From assembly GCF_013368755.1 (NCBI RefSeq), contig NC_049566.1, positions 1,302,001 to 1,366,000 of the forward strand: 64,000 nucleotides of DNA. The letters are read 5' to 3'. The DNA comes from Talaromyces rugulosus. Taxonomy: Eukaryota; Ascomycota; Eurotiomycetes; Eurotiales; Trichocomaceae. The notes under the pieces were generated by a model that saw only the letters and a program-made list of their open reading frames with translations, was not told where the DNA came from and did not search any database. Of this stretch, positions 11,080 through 21,945 are shown piece by piece; positions within the stretch are counted from its first letter, which is position 1; each line of letters opens with the position of its first letter. Position numbers and translations under genes: made by a program.

Positions 11080-12336
11080 TATTATTATTAAGAATGGATT
11101 AAGTGCAATGAAGTGCAACGAGTGACTGGTGTTGAAGTGAATAGTGAGTGATGAGTAGGGATAGTGAGAGTGAAGATGCAAAAGGAAAAGGAAAAGCAGA
11201 AGGGGAAAGAGCAATGCCAAGCCTCGGCCAGGGCTAGACTCTGACTCAGCCAATAACCTGCGGCTGCTGCTACATTAGGCTCAGTAGAGCGAGCCGCTAA
11301 TGCACAGTATAGCGTTGCCATTGGACAACAGGATGTACTATGCAACCTTGAGGCTTGAGGCTTGTAACGAGAAAACTTAGTTTCTCCTTATTATTCTTCA
11401 TCCGCCGTGCTCTGAAAAAGTATTATTAATGAAGAATCGAATCTAAAAATAGTATCGTATTATCTACCACCATCATTTAGATGTTTTTTGCACGTGCCGA
11501 CTCGATACATAGGTAATGCCACTATAAAATTAATGGTATTCGACTTGAAATCGCTGGCTTCAAATGGTTTGAAAATTGACAAATTTAAGACAATACACGT
11601 TCTGTAACGGTGGCTGGATTGGCAAAACACCTCCTTGCGCCGTCAACACCCGGACGGATAAATACCGGATAAACACGGATTTAATCAATACGCATAAGGC
11701 GGTAAATAAAGAGTAATTTTTGTGTAAATAAGAAAATGTTAATAATGCTTACTTTATCGCGGTGTCCTGAATAGTAGAACAAAACCGCGTCGAAAATCAC
11801 CCGTAGTCATCCTAGAATCATATCTAATTGGTCGATCGTACCTCTGTATAGAATTTAGATAATTCAATCTTGCCTTTGCCCTTCCTCGATTTGACTCTGG
11901 TCATTCCATTGTATCAATTGATTTAAATTCGGCTTGTAGAAAATCAAAATCTAGCCTTTTAACCGATATGTACACTAAATACCCTCTGCATGCGTAAACG
12001 GATATTTGTTCCACCTCTGATGCTCGCAAAAAACAACCTTGCATGTGTCACGAGGCCCTGATCGTGCATCAGTCCATTTCAACGGGCTTATTCCGAAATG
12101 CACCCCGCATAATCATAAACAGCATGCGCAGACAGTATATGATCTCCCCATATTCATTGGAGGAAATTCCCGGCACTTGCGTAGTGCAAGCCACGTTTTA
12201 ATCTAAAAAACAGATATCTCGTGAAGATCATAAAAAAGGGCCAGATGCTATACACTTTAAAACCGGACAACATGGCTACTCTACTTCAACCGTCAAGTTT
12301 CTCATTGATAAACCCACAAAAGCTCTCAGAGTAGAC
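11080..12336. promoter_or_regulatory. Divergent intergenic region upstream of abfB
   Basis: 1.26 kb between the wall-protein and abfB start codons. It contains paired CGGATAAA elements at 11655-11673 (listed separately), a CACGTG box at 11491-11496, a CCCCGC at 12103-12108 that fits the CreA consensus SYGGRG on the minus strand, and a TATACA-like sequence about 85 bp before the abfB start. No gene was seen. Confidence 0.6.
11655..11673 (+). promoter_or_regulatory. Paired CGGATAAA elements, AraR/XlnR-like
   Basis: CGGATAAA occurs at 11655-11662 and again at 11666-11673, 11 bp apart, about one helical turn. Each fits GGNTAAA, described for XlnR, and CGGDTAAW, which from memory was reported for AraR of Aspergillus. 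They lie about 670 bp before the abfB start. Regulation by arabinose is an inference. Confidence 0.5.
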
Positions 12337-13839
12337 ATGTTCCCACGAAGCATCAAAGTACTCGCCCTCGGCCTGGGCTCTCTTGTCACCGCGGGGCCCT
12401 GCGACATCTATTCCTCCGGTGGCACGCCATGTGTGGCCGCCCATAGCACGACTCGAGCCCTGTACAGCGACTATAGTGGCGCACTATACCAGTTGAGCCG
12501 AGGCTCAGATGGAGCTACAACCACCATCTCGCCGCTTTCCGCCGGCGGGGTGGCCGACGCCGATGCCCAGGACTCCTTCTGCGCCAGCACCACCTGTCTC
12601 ACCACCATCATCTATGACCAGTCTGGCAATGGGAACCATCTCACACAGGCGCCACCTGGTGGCTTCGATGGCCCGGACACTGATGGCTACGATAACCTAG
12701 CCAGCGCGATTGGCGCTCCTGTCACTCTAAATGGGCAAAAGGCGTACGGTGTCTTTATGTCTCCCGGAACCGGATACAGCAATAATGCTGCCACCGGAAC
12801 AGCTACAGGGGATGAGGCCGAGGGCATGTATGCGGTCCTTGATGGGACTCATTATAATGGCGCCTGCTGCTTTGACTATGGCAACGCGGAAATCAGTAGC
12901 ACTGATACCGGCAACGGCCATATGGAGGCCATCTACTACGGCACCAGTACCACCTGGGGTACCGGCTCTGGCAGTGGCCCGTGGGTCATGGCCGATCTAG
13001 AGAATGGACTTTTCTCTGGCTCCAGCTCTGGTAACAATGCTGATGACCCGTCTATATCTTATCGCTTTGTGACTGCAGCTATCAAGGGGGGGCCAAATGA
13101 GTGGGCAATCCACGGTGGCAACGCTGCGTCTGGTTCGTTGTCGACATATTATAGTGGTGCGCGCCCAACCGCATCTGGCTATAACCCCATGAGCAAAGAG
13201 GGCGCCATCATTCTCGGTATCGGCGGTGACAACAGTAACGGCGCCCAGGGTACCTTTTACGAAGGCGTGATGACCTCTGGCTATCCATCCGATGCCACTG
13301 AGAGTTCAGTGCAGGCCAATATAGTTGCTGCTGGATACGCTGTCACCTCGTTGACCAGTGGCCCGGCACTTACTGTCGGTTCATCCATCTCGCTGCGCGC
13401 CACCACAGATTGCTGCACGACACGCTATATCGCACACACTGACGATACTGTCAATACCCAAGTTGTCACATCATCCAGCACCACCACACTCCAGGAACAG
13501 GCCAGCTGGACGGTTCGTGCTGCCCTTGGTGGCGACAGCAGCTGCTTCTCGTTTGAGTCTGTTGACACACCTGGAAGCTACATACGACACTATAACTTTG
13601 CGCTGTTGCTTAACGCCGACGACGGTACCCAGCAATTCGCTGAAGATGCCACATTCTGTCCGCTGGACGGTCTTAATGGGGACGGCAATTCGATCCGATC
13701 CTGGAGTTATCCAACTCGTTATTTCCGTCACTATGACAACGTGCTCTACGTTGCGAGCAACGGCGGTGTCGACACCTTTGATGCTACGGATTTATTCAAC
13801 GATGACGTGAGCTGGGTGATTAGCACCGGTTTTGCTTGA
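12337..13839 (+). CDS. abfB: Alpha-L-arabinofuranosidase B, GH54 with CBM42
   Basis: Single exon, 500 aa. A signal peptide (about residues 1-19, MFPRSIKVLALGLGSLVTAG) precedes the mature GPCDIY start typical of AbfB. The GH54 domain (about 20-335) contains the nucleophile region DLENGLFSG with Glu222 and the acid/base region GIGGDNSNGAQGTFYEG with Asp298. These correspond to E221 and D297 of the Aspergillus kawachii enzyme. The vicinal cysteine pair CC at 177-178 is also present. The C-terminal CBM42 beta-trefoil (about 340-500) has the expected YIAH, YIRHYN and YFRHYD repeats that bind arabinose side chains. The secreted enzyme removes terminal alpha-L-arabinofuranose from arabinan and arabinoxylan. 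Length equals that of known AbfB proteins. Expression probably depends on AraR/XlnR and CreA. Confidence 0.97.
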   Translation: MFPRSIKVLALGLGSLVTAGPCDIYSSGGTPCVAAHSTTRALYSDYSGALYQLSRGSDGATTTISPLSAGGVADADAQDSFCASTTCLTTIIYDQSGNGNHLTQAPPGGFDGPDTDGYDNLASAIGAPVTLNGQKAYGVFMSPGTGYSNNAATGTATGDEAEGMYAVLDGTHYNGACCFDYGNAEISSTDTGNGHMEAIYYGTSTTWGTGSGSGPWVMADLENGLFSGSSSGNNADDPSISYRFVTAAIKGGPNEWAIHGGNAASGSLSTYYSGARPTASGYNPMSKEGAIILGIGGDNSNGAQGTFYEGVMTSGYPSDATESSVQANIVAAGYAVTSLTSGPALTVGSSISLRATTDCCTTRYIAHTDDTVNTQVVTSSSTTTLQEQASWTVRAALGGDSSCFSFESVDTPGSYIRHYNFALLLNADDGTQQFAEDATFCPLDGLNGDGNSIRSWSYPTRYFRHYDNVLYVASNGGVDTFDATDLFNDDVSWVISTGFA

Positions 13840-15499
13840 GTCTAAACTATGTAACTATGCGGACTGAACTCTACTTGCCCAGTTTTCTTGGCTATGTGTA
13901 GAATCAGTCTTACTCCGCGTGCAGGTCATGATTCCAACTGGTATATAATCACTAAAAAATATAACAAATATTCAATGTTCCGTAAATACATAAAAAAAAA
14001 AAAAAACAAATCCATGGCTCAAAGTACTCTACTTCAGGATATGGAGCACCTCCCTTAATCAATGGTGACCTCTACCATGCTACCTTCACTACGCTATCAC
14101 GATATGACTATTAAACTTGAGAGCATCCATTACATGTAGACGGATTTAATACCTCGTCGGGGCCTTTAATTTTCTGAGCGGCGCTTTTACCCGGCACGCG
14201 GTTGAAAATACAATACAGTAGGGAGGTTTTAACATGAAATGGTAGAGGAACCAGCTGATTTATTGGTATATCTTTGTACACGGTATCCCGACGTTTGGCA
14301 AATGAAATGACAGCCCGTTTCACAATGCCTGTTCATCCGCTCTAATTTTACTGTGATATCAAGTCAAGCCATTTTATATAGGGATATATCCAGCTGTGAA
14401 ATTCCAAGACAAGGGTTTTCCAAAGTAGGAGTGCAGGGCCATTCCATTTGTGGCCATCTGAGCTAAAATGCGGATAAATGATCCAGTGGACTTCGGCCGT
14501 AATATCACCTACGGTAGTGACAGGCTGACAGCGAGTCAACTGGTGTCAATTTTTATACGAAGATTGGCTCCAAGACTATAGAGCTCCACACTAGGCGTGC
14601 CTCACCTAGATGAATTACTGGTGACGCCACGTCAAAGGTGTTATACTACCACCCCTAACACCCCCAAATAAGTGGAACCCATCGATTGCAAAAATCCGAC
14701 GGACTTGTTCTGGTAAAGCTGCAAAGGGCAAAAGGGGGCGAATCACATTGAAAAAGGGTTGGTCGCTATAGGCGCAGCCGGGAGAAATGAAGTCCAAGGG
14801 AGTTCTGATGGAGCTTCTCAGTAGCGCATGTTTGATCAAATATTGGCTGTCCTCAAAGACTTGTCGAAGATCCTCGTCATATTTTGTCTTATCAGAAGTC
14901 TTCTGTACAGCAATCTTTCCTATATTCTTTTCCCAGAAAAAAGGCATTATCAAATTAAACTCCTCACCAAAGTCTGAACAAAACAAAGGCCGGATTTATT
15001 TGTGGAAAATAGTGAATAGTCCAGAAGGACTAGATAGAGCAAGTGTATACCAGAAAGTCCCTGTTGCCCAAGTTCGATTCATAACTTCTGAGAGAGAATA
15101 GGGGCCTTGGTTACGGTTGACTCCTGACACATTTCAAGAGCTGTTCTGAAATCGATAGTTAGGTAGATATTTCTTGACGCTTAGTCATTAACTTTAGAGA
15201 CCTGTGGGGCAGACGGGTCGGATCGCTCCTAAAATTTTAGCGCTTGCCGGGGTGAAGGATATCAACTCCCTATCCTATTTCTGCTAGGATGTATTTATTT
15301 CTCGGAGTGAAGGTGGTTTACTCAGACTTGGAATATTATTGAGCCGGCAATTTATTGTTTAGTTTCTACATAATTTACATACCGTACACAAATAAAGATA
15401 TTCAAGAATGTGAGATAAGTCTATCCTGGATATCAATACCGCTGTCAAACTAGATTAGGACCAACGGCTAGGAAACCCACTCTTCAAATTGTAAGCGGT
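13840..15499. other. AT-rich intergenic with a broken coding-like stretch
   Basis: 1.66 kb between abfB and the convergent hydrolase. Apart from the fragment listed at 14615-15076, both strands are dense in stops. No RNA gene or repeat recognised. Confidence 0.4.
14615..15076 (-). pseudogene. Possible gene fragment, unrecognised
   Basis: On the minus strand a frame of about 120 codons (14986-14615) has ordinary protein composition (for example DKTKYDEDLRQVFEDSQYLIKH and ALPEQVRRIFAIDGFHLFGG). Immediately upstream, an ATG at 15082-15080 opens MNRTWATGTFWYTLALSS but meets a stop at about 14998, with no convincing intron to join the two parts. This looks like the remnant of a gene or a gene with an intron I cannot place. 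The family was not recognised. Confidence 0.3.
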
Positions 15500-16498
15500 T
15501 CACACCGTTAGCAGATCACGCACCATCTCTTGCAAATTTCCATCCCGCCATATCGTAATGTGACTAGCCCCCGCGAACTCTTTATACACGGATGCCTCAA
15601 GCCTGTTCGCCATGAAACGACCCATGGCTGGAGTAGTAAGCGCATCTTTTTCGCCATACCACAGCTTGACCGCAGGAAATGCCACATCTTCCAGCGTAAA
15701 CCCCCATGGCTGCCAATGAAACTCCATGCCCTTCGCATGCGCCCACGCTCCTTGCATCCACGACTGCCGCAATACATTGACCGCCATTTTGAAGGTGTTC
15801 TCTTCAAGTAGTACCTCACGATCCATACCTGAGAAAGCCGCTTCGAAGTCAGAGTGGATCCGGCTCGATAGCGCGGTGGTTTCTGTTTGTTGGGCCAGCG
15901 GAACATACTCCGATTCATAGTAGTTTCTTAACTCGGTTGGGTAGTCCCGCCACGCTTCCAGCGCCTTCCGCTGGGGCTCGATCATACTCTCATACCCTCC
16001 TTCGTAAGGTCCAATCCCAGCACATATGCCCACACCTTTCAACTGGGAGCGTGGGAGGTTTTTAGCACATGCCAGTGCGAAACCCGTGCCACCGCTTGTG
16101 CCAAGGATGTAGTATCTCTTAAGGTTTAGGCGTTCCGCGAGAGATTGGATATCGGAGGGGTAATCGAGCACCTTTTGTGCATCATATGGTGAAGATAGGC
16201 CAACACCAGGGCGGTCGGGCCCAATCCACCTGACGTTGAGCTCTCTGGCGACGCGGTTTTCGAGCTGTCCCGTAATGGTGAGCCCGGAGTCGGGATGGCC
16301 ATGTATATAGAATATGGGGGTGCCGGTGATGGGACCCGCGGTATGGTAGCCGAGTTGGCGGCCGGAAGGTAGAGTAATGGTATCACCGAAAATTCCTGAG
16401 GTTCTTGCTGCTGAGCTTGATGTGCTGATGTTCTTGCACGTTTTGAGCTGTGGTAGTCGTGGCAGAACCAGGCGCTTCGTGCACCAAATAGAACTCAT
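15500..16498 (-). CDS. Alpha/beta hydrolase
   Basis: Single-exon frame. I start at the ATG of MSSIWCTKRLVLPRL, because the frame upstream of it opens only with GTG; this gives 332 aa. The N-terminus is rich in Arg, Ser and hydrophobic residues and could be a mitochondrial presequence. The fold is shown by FYIHGHPDSGLT (oxyanion strand), the nucleophile elbow GTSGGTG, the acid in WYGEKDALT and the catalytic His in GASHIT. All three triad positions are present. It belongs to the broad Abhydrolase_1 family; the substrate is unknown. It converges on abfB from a distance. Confidence 0.85.
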   Translation of the reverse strand: MSSIWCTKRLVLPRLPQLKTCKNISTSSSAARTSGIFGDTITLPSGRQLGYHTAGPITGTPIFYIHGHPDSGLTITGQLENRVARELNVRWIGPDRPGVGLSSPYDAQKVLDYPSDIQSLAERLNLKRYYILGTSGGTGFALACAKNLPRSQLKGVGICAGIGPYEGGYESMIEPQRKALEAWRDYPTELRNYYESEYVPLAQQTETTALSSRIHSDFEAAFSGMDREVLLEENTFKMAVNVLRQSWMQGAWAHAKGMEFHWQPWGFTLEDVAFPAVKLWYGEKDALTTPAMGRFMANRLEASVYKEFAGASHITIWRDGNLQEMVRDLLTV

Positions 16499-17725
16499 CG
16501 TCGACGGGGTCTTTGATGCCACTGTTAACTTTAGAGAATTCCATTGCGGTGTCTTGACAGCGATGATGGGAATTCTGTCAATACAAGAAAGTTAGACACG
16601 AACATGTGAAACGACAGCGGTGCATTGAGCCAGAAACGGAACAGCCCCACTGGGATGAACGTTAGTCTGGAGTTTATCGCTCTTAATCGGCCAGGACTTT
16701 TAAAAAGCAATAAAATAATAAAAGTCTATAGAAAGTAAACCAAGATATCCTCATAACATTTCAGGCCCCTATTGCAATTAATTAGAGGCTGATACAGCAA
16801 TGAGTGGGTCTTAGCTTATGTCTTAGACGTTGTCTAAAGAGCTAGTTATTAGCCATTAGGGTTCTAGATAGGTAATTATGTTTAAGAAGTAAGTATTTAG
16901 AAGGACATGACTAAGATAACAAATGGATATAAAGAAGGTAGGTAGAGGTGAAAAACAGCAGTGTTGCATTACAACATCTCTTAGGGCTAGGGCTAGGTTA
17001 GTCATTGTTTGAGTCACTTGGTCTGCGTACCCCTCAGTTGGCTGACATGTCCGGCTGTTAGTTCATCAGTACTAGTATTCCGTACCTAGCCTGAGCTTTG
17101 ACATCCTCTTTACTACGTCAGTCTTCCTTTTGAATGTGGTTTTTCAACCTCTTGAACCCACCTCATCTTGCATCTACCTCATTCCCCGGGCATCCTCGCT
17201 CATATTACAGTGTTCTTATCAATGCCGCTCCCACTCGCCACGGGTTCTGTTATCATATGGAATGCTTCCAAGAAGCTAGCGGGGACATCGCGGGGGGCCC
17301 AGCGTCCAGTGTGGGGGAGATGGGTCCTAATGGGGCTTCCCCGCGTTTGTTCCCCCGGCTTTCGCGCCACCGGGTCGCATACAGGCTCTTAACGTCGCAA
17401 TATGTTCTTTATGCCACGCGGATCCCTGCCTGTCGCGACGGGGAAACGTTCCCCTTGATCGCCCAAATTCCGCTTTTCGCTCTCCACTTCTCCGGTTTCC
17501 GCTATGCTCCTGCCCGGAGTTCCACCGATGATGCGCCCGTCCCGTGCTTGCCTCCAACAACACCAGCCCCGCTGGTAGCCGGCTCTTCTCTCCTCCTACA
17601 CCTCTCTCTCTCTCTCTCTCTCTGTCGTTGTCAACGTGTTTGCTTGGGCAGAAGAGCATGGTTTGCCGACAGACGTAGCCTGTTGAAGATAGTACTGAAT
17701 GTAGCTGGTTGAATCATCAGTCACC
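16499..17725. promoter_or_regulatory. Divergent intergenic region, hydrolase / transhydrogenase
   Basis: 1.2 kb between two start codons. The left half (16660-17000) is AT-rich with many TTAG/CTAG steps and a short TAGGGC tandem at 16982-16997. The right half is C/T-rich and ends in a (CT)n tract, the kind of pyrimidine-rich leader often found before housekeeping genes. A long frame at 17134-17712 is not believed to be a gene. Confidence 0.5.
17602..17623 (+). repeat. (CT)11 microsatellite
   Basis: Eleven CT units in a row, in the leader or promoter about 100 bp before the transhydrogenase start codon. Confidence 0.95.
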
Positions 17726-20700
17726 ATGAGCTGGTTTGTGAAGGCGCCGCCAGTCGCACCGTGCCGGTCCGGCGCGGCTGGCTGCTCGTTGCGCCTGTTG
17801 GGAGTTCCAGGTACGTCCAAGGAAAAAGACGCGAAGATGAGCACAGTTTGATGAGCTTTCGGTTGCAGCATTATTGCAGAGTCGACCATTTTCCACGAGC
17901 TCATGCAAGTTCGAACGTCGGCGGAGCCCCGTTCGTGTGCCCCCGGAGACAATTCTGAAGCGCTTTGAAACCACCGTGTCGACAACCGCATCAACGCCCT
18001 CGCTGGTGGTACCGTACACATCGCTCACTGTTGGGATTCCGCGCGAAACCTTTCCGAACGAGCGCCGCGTTGCCATTACGCCTCAAAATGTAGCCCTGCT
18101 ACTCAAGAAGGGCTTCTCCCGCGTGATCGTCGAGAGCGGTGCCGGCGAAGCCGCGCAATTTACTGACGAAGCTTATAGAAAAGCCGGCGCGATCATGGCT
18201 GCAAAAGACGCCGTATGGTCCCAGAGTGACATTCTCTTAAAAGTCAGAGCGCCCAGCATAGACGAGCCTGTCAATGAAGTGAATGCTATGCGAGAAGGAA
18301 AAACGATTATCTCGTTTCTCTATCCCGCTCAGAACAAACCTGCTGTCGACGCTCTTGCGGCCCGTGGCCTGACTTCATTTGCAATGGACAAAATTCCTCG
18401 CATTTCCCGAGCCCAGGTATTTGACGCGTTGAGGTAAGCCACTATTGTCGAGAGGACTATTATAATGACTGACGAGCTACCTGCAACAGCTCAATGGCCA
18501 ACATTGCTGGATATAAAGCCGTTTTGGAAGCCTCCAACGAATTCGGTCGCTTCTTGACAGGCCAGGTTACCGCAGCTGGGTAAGCTTTCAAACCCCTACT
18601 TTTTGAACAATGCTTACTAACCACACATCTTGGGCGCAGAAAGGTTAGCCATCATTCGCAATAACCATAAAATTGCCTATCTAACAGTCGTGATAGATCC
18701 CACCTAGTAAAGTTCTTGTCATTGGGGCTGGTGTCGCCGGATTGAGCGCAATTGCTTCTGTAAGAACCAACTTCTACCCAAACTCAAAAACAGATGCTGA
18801 TAATCACTTCTTAAGGCTCGTCGAAGCGGTGCCATAGTGCGGGCTTTCGATACACGACCAGCGGCCCGCGAGCAAGTCCAGTCCCTCGGCGCAGAATTCA
18901 TCGAAGTAGACTTGGAAGAAGATGGCTCTGGTCAAGGCGGTTATGCCAAAGAAATGTCCAAAGAATTTATCGAGGCAGAAATGAAACTGTTTATGGAACA
19001 GTGTCGTGAGGTCGATATCGTTATTACCACCGCGCTCATACCTGGCAAGCCTGCTCCGAAATTGATCACTAAAGAGGTATGCACATTATACAACCCACAT
19101 AGCTCTAAATTATCATTAACGATACTAGATGGTTCAAGCAATGAAACCTGGGTCGGTGATTGTCGATCTGGCTGCCGAAGCTGGGGGTAATTGCGAAGCA
19201 ACAGTCCCTGGAACGCTGGCTATTTATGACGGTGTTAAAGTTATTGGTATGATCTCGAGTCTTCTTCTTCTTAGCATACCGTATTAACAATGGCTTTAGG
19301 ATACACCGATTTACCGTCGCGTCTGCCTACTCAGTCGTCTACTCTCTATTCAAACAATATTACCAAATTCTTGCTGTCTCTAGCAGACAAGGACAAGGGC
19401 TTTACGGTGGATTTAAACGACGAAGTTACTCGAGGCGCAATTGTCAGCTACAACGGCAAAGTTCTACCTCCAGCTGCTCCTCCGGCACCACCACCTACTT
19501 CGACTACCAGCACAGCCCAGGCCTCGGCGAAAGAAGAGGTAGTTGCTTTGACACCGTGGCAGAAGACAACCCGTCAAGTAGCTACCGTGACCGCTGGAAT
19601 GGGATCAGCTCTAGCCCTAGGGAAACTGACTGGACCTGTATTCATGGGTAATATGTTTACCTTTGGTTTGGCCGGCCTAGTGGGTTATCGGGCAGTCTGG
19701 GGAGTTTCTCCGGCTCTACACTCTCCTCTTATGAGTGTAACCAACGCCATTTCAGGTCAGTAGTTGGTCAGTATTGTGTTTATTGATAGCTAAGTTATTC
19801 TAGGTATGGTCGGCATCGGTGGATTGTTTGTAATGGGCGGAGGCTATGCTCCGACCAACATTCCAGAGGCCCTAGGAGCAGTCTCGGTTTTGCTTGCATT
19901 TGTAAATGTCTCAGGAGGATTTGTTATCACGAAACGCATGCTGGACATGTTCAAACGTAAGCTTTTTCCATAAAATCAAAGACTGTACTGACGCGCTTTA
20001 GGACCTACTGACCCTCCCGAGTATCCCTGGCTGTATGCAATTCCAGGACTTCTCTTCGGTGGAGGCTATGTTGCTGCTGCTGCCACTGGCATGGCCGGGC
20101 TCGTACAGGCTGGATATCTAGTCAGCAGTGTACTCTGCATTAGTAAGGCATGAGCATTTTAGTTCCGTTGACAAAGCTAAACTTTTGAAATAGGCTCAAT
20201 ATCGGGTCTCGCATCTCAACTAACCGCACGAAGAGGAAACATCCTAGGGATTCTTGGTGTGGCTTCGGGGTTCCTTGCTTCGCTGCTTGCTGTTGGGTTT
20301 ACGCCAGAGACTTTAGTTCAATTCGGAGCTGTTGCAGGAATTGGCGGTCTTCTAGGTGCTGTCATCGGTCGACGTATTACGCCCACCGGGCTGCCGCAGA
20401 CTGTTGCCGCTCTACACTCTGTCGTCGGTTTAGCAGCAGTTCTTACCAGCATCGGTAGTGTCATGGCAGATATCTCCCATGTTTCGACTTTGCATATGGT
20501 TACTGCATACCTTGGTGTTCTCATCGGTGGTGTTACCTTCACCGGCTCAGTCGTCGCATTCCTAAAATTGGCCGGCCGCATGAAATCATCACCCATAGCC
20601 CTTCCTGGCAGACATATAATCAACACGTCACTGTTAGGAGCAAACATGGCGACTATGGGAGCGTTTATCACCATGGCACCTGGAGCTCCTGTAGTTGCTG

Positions 20701-21771
20701 CGGCATGTTTGGGTACAAGTACAGTCCTTAGCTTCCTCAAGGGATTTACAACTACTGCGGCTATTGGCGGGGCCGATATGCGTAAGTTGGAGATATCTTT
20801 GTTGTTTGCGTTGCTAACATGTAAAAGCGGTCGTCATCACTGTGCTCAACGCCTACTCTGGATTCGCGCTGGTCGCGGAGGGTCTCATGCTAGACAACCC
20901 ACTGTTGACAACAGTAGGCTCATTGATTGGTGTTAGCGGCTCGATTCTATCATATATCATGGTAAGTCTCGGTCCGTATATGGATTTTGGACAGCAAGCT
21001 GATTGAATAAAGTGTGTTGCCATGAATCGCTCTATTACAAATGTACTTTTCGGCGGCATTGCACCAACCCAGTCAAACAAGAAGATCGAAGGGGAGGTAA
21101 CTACAACTGCTGTTGAGGAAACTGTAGATGCACTTGCCGGCGCAGAGAATGTCATTATAGTATGTATACACAACCTTACTCTTGACTCAATGCTAATCTA
21201 GGCCAGGTGGTCGGATATGGAATGGCAGTCGCCAAAGCGCAATACGCCATCTCCGAGATAACTAGGATGCTGCGGGCCAAGGGGGTCAATGTGCGTTTCG
21301 CGATCCATCCTGTTGCTGGTCGTATGCCTGGGCAGTGTAATGTGCTTCTTGCAGAGGCATCTGTGCCATATGACAGTGAGTATGTCGCCATGATGGTATA
21401 TAGCCAGGCTAACCAGTTTTAGTTGTGCTTGAAATGGACGAGATCAACGATGACTTTAACGATACCGATGTCACTTTGGTTATTGGTGCCAACGATACGG
21501 TCAACCCGATTGCCATGGAGCCTGATTCCTCCATCTCTGGTATGCCTGTGTTGCATGCATGGAAGAGTAAGGAGGTTATTGTCATGAAGCGTGGCATGTC
21601 AAGTGGATATGCGGATGTCCCGAATCCGATGTTCTACATGCCGAATACAAAGATGCTCTTTGGAGATGCCAAGAGCTCTTGTGATGGTGAGAACCCTACT
21701 ACATTTGGTAACTTTCATGACTAACATAATGGATAATAGCGATCAAGAATGCGCTCGAGGCGCGCAAGTGA
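17726..21771 (+). CDS. nnt: Mitochondrial NAD(P) transhydrogenase, proton-translocating
   Basis: Sixteen exons: 17726-17810, 17869-18433, 18490-18579, 18640-18643, 18697-18759, 18816-19076, 19129-19246, 19300-19755, 19804-19956, 20002-20142, 20194-20781, 20828-20961, 21013-21159, 21207-21375, 21423-21686 and 21740-21771. They total 3270 nt, or 1089 aa, close to animal NNT. The Arg/Ser-rich leader ([18 protein letters not shown]) is a mitochondrial presequence. Domain I (NAD) has [17 protein letters not shown] and the Rossmann loop [14 protein letters not shown] multi-helix proton channel fills residues about 440-890. Domain III (NADP) has [12 protein letters not shown] and [16 protein letters not shown] sequence (written [10 protein letters not shown] here). 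The enzyme passes hydride from NADH to NADP+ using the proton gradient, supplying mitochondrial NADPH. Exon 4 is only 4 nt, and without it the frame breaks. Confidence 0.96.
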
Positions 21772-21945
21772 AGGCCCAAGTGAAGTGGAGGATGTGACCA
21801 CATGGTCAGAGTTTAGACCGACTTATAAGACCTGCTTGTTTTATGTTGATACATCTATTGATTTAGTTCGGTTAAAGTTTGAATGCATTAGTACATATAA
21901 CCCTATTAGCCCTTTTGTATTGCATCTTCAATTGGTACATTTAGA

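Noticed and set aside
16383..16544. Alternative minus-strand start MEFSKVNSGIKDPVDDEF upstream of the hydrolase
   Set aside because: It is in another frame, ends after about 53 codons, and I found no intron joining it to the hydrolase frame; the in-frame ATG at 16498 is simpler.
17134..17712. 192-codon open frame upstream of the transhydrogenase gene
   Set aside because: Low-complexity, C/T-driven composition, includes the (CT)11 tract, overlaps the promoter/leader of NNT and resembles no family.
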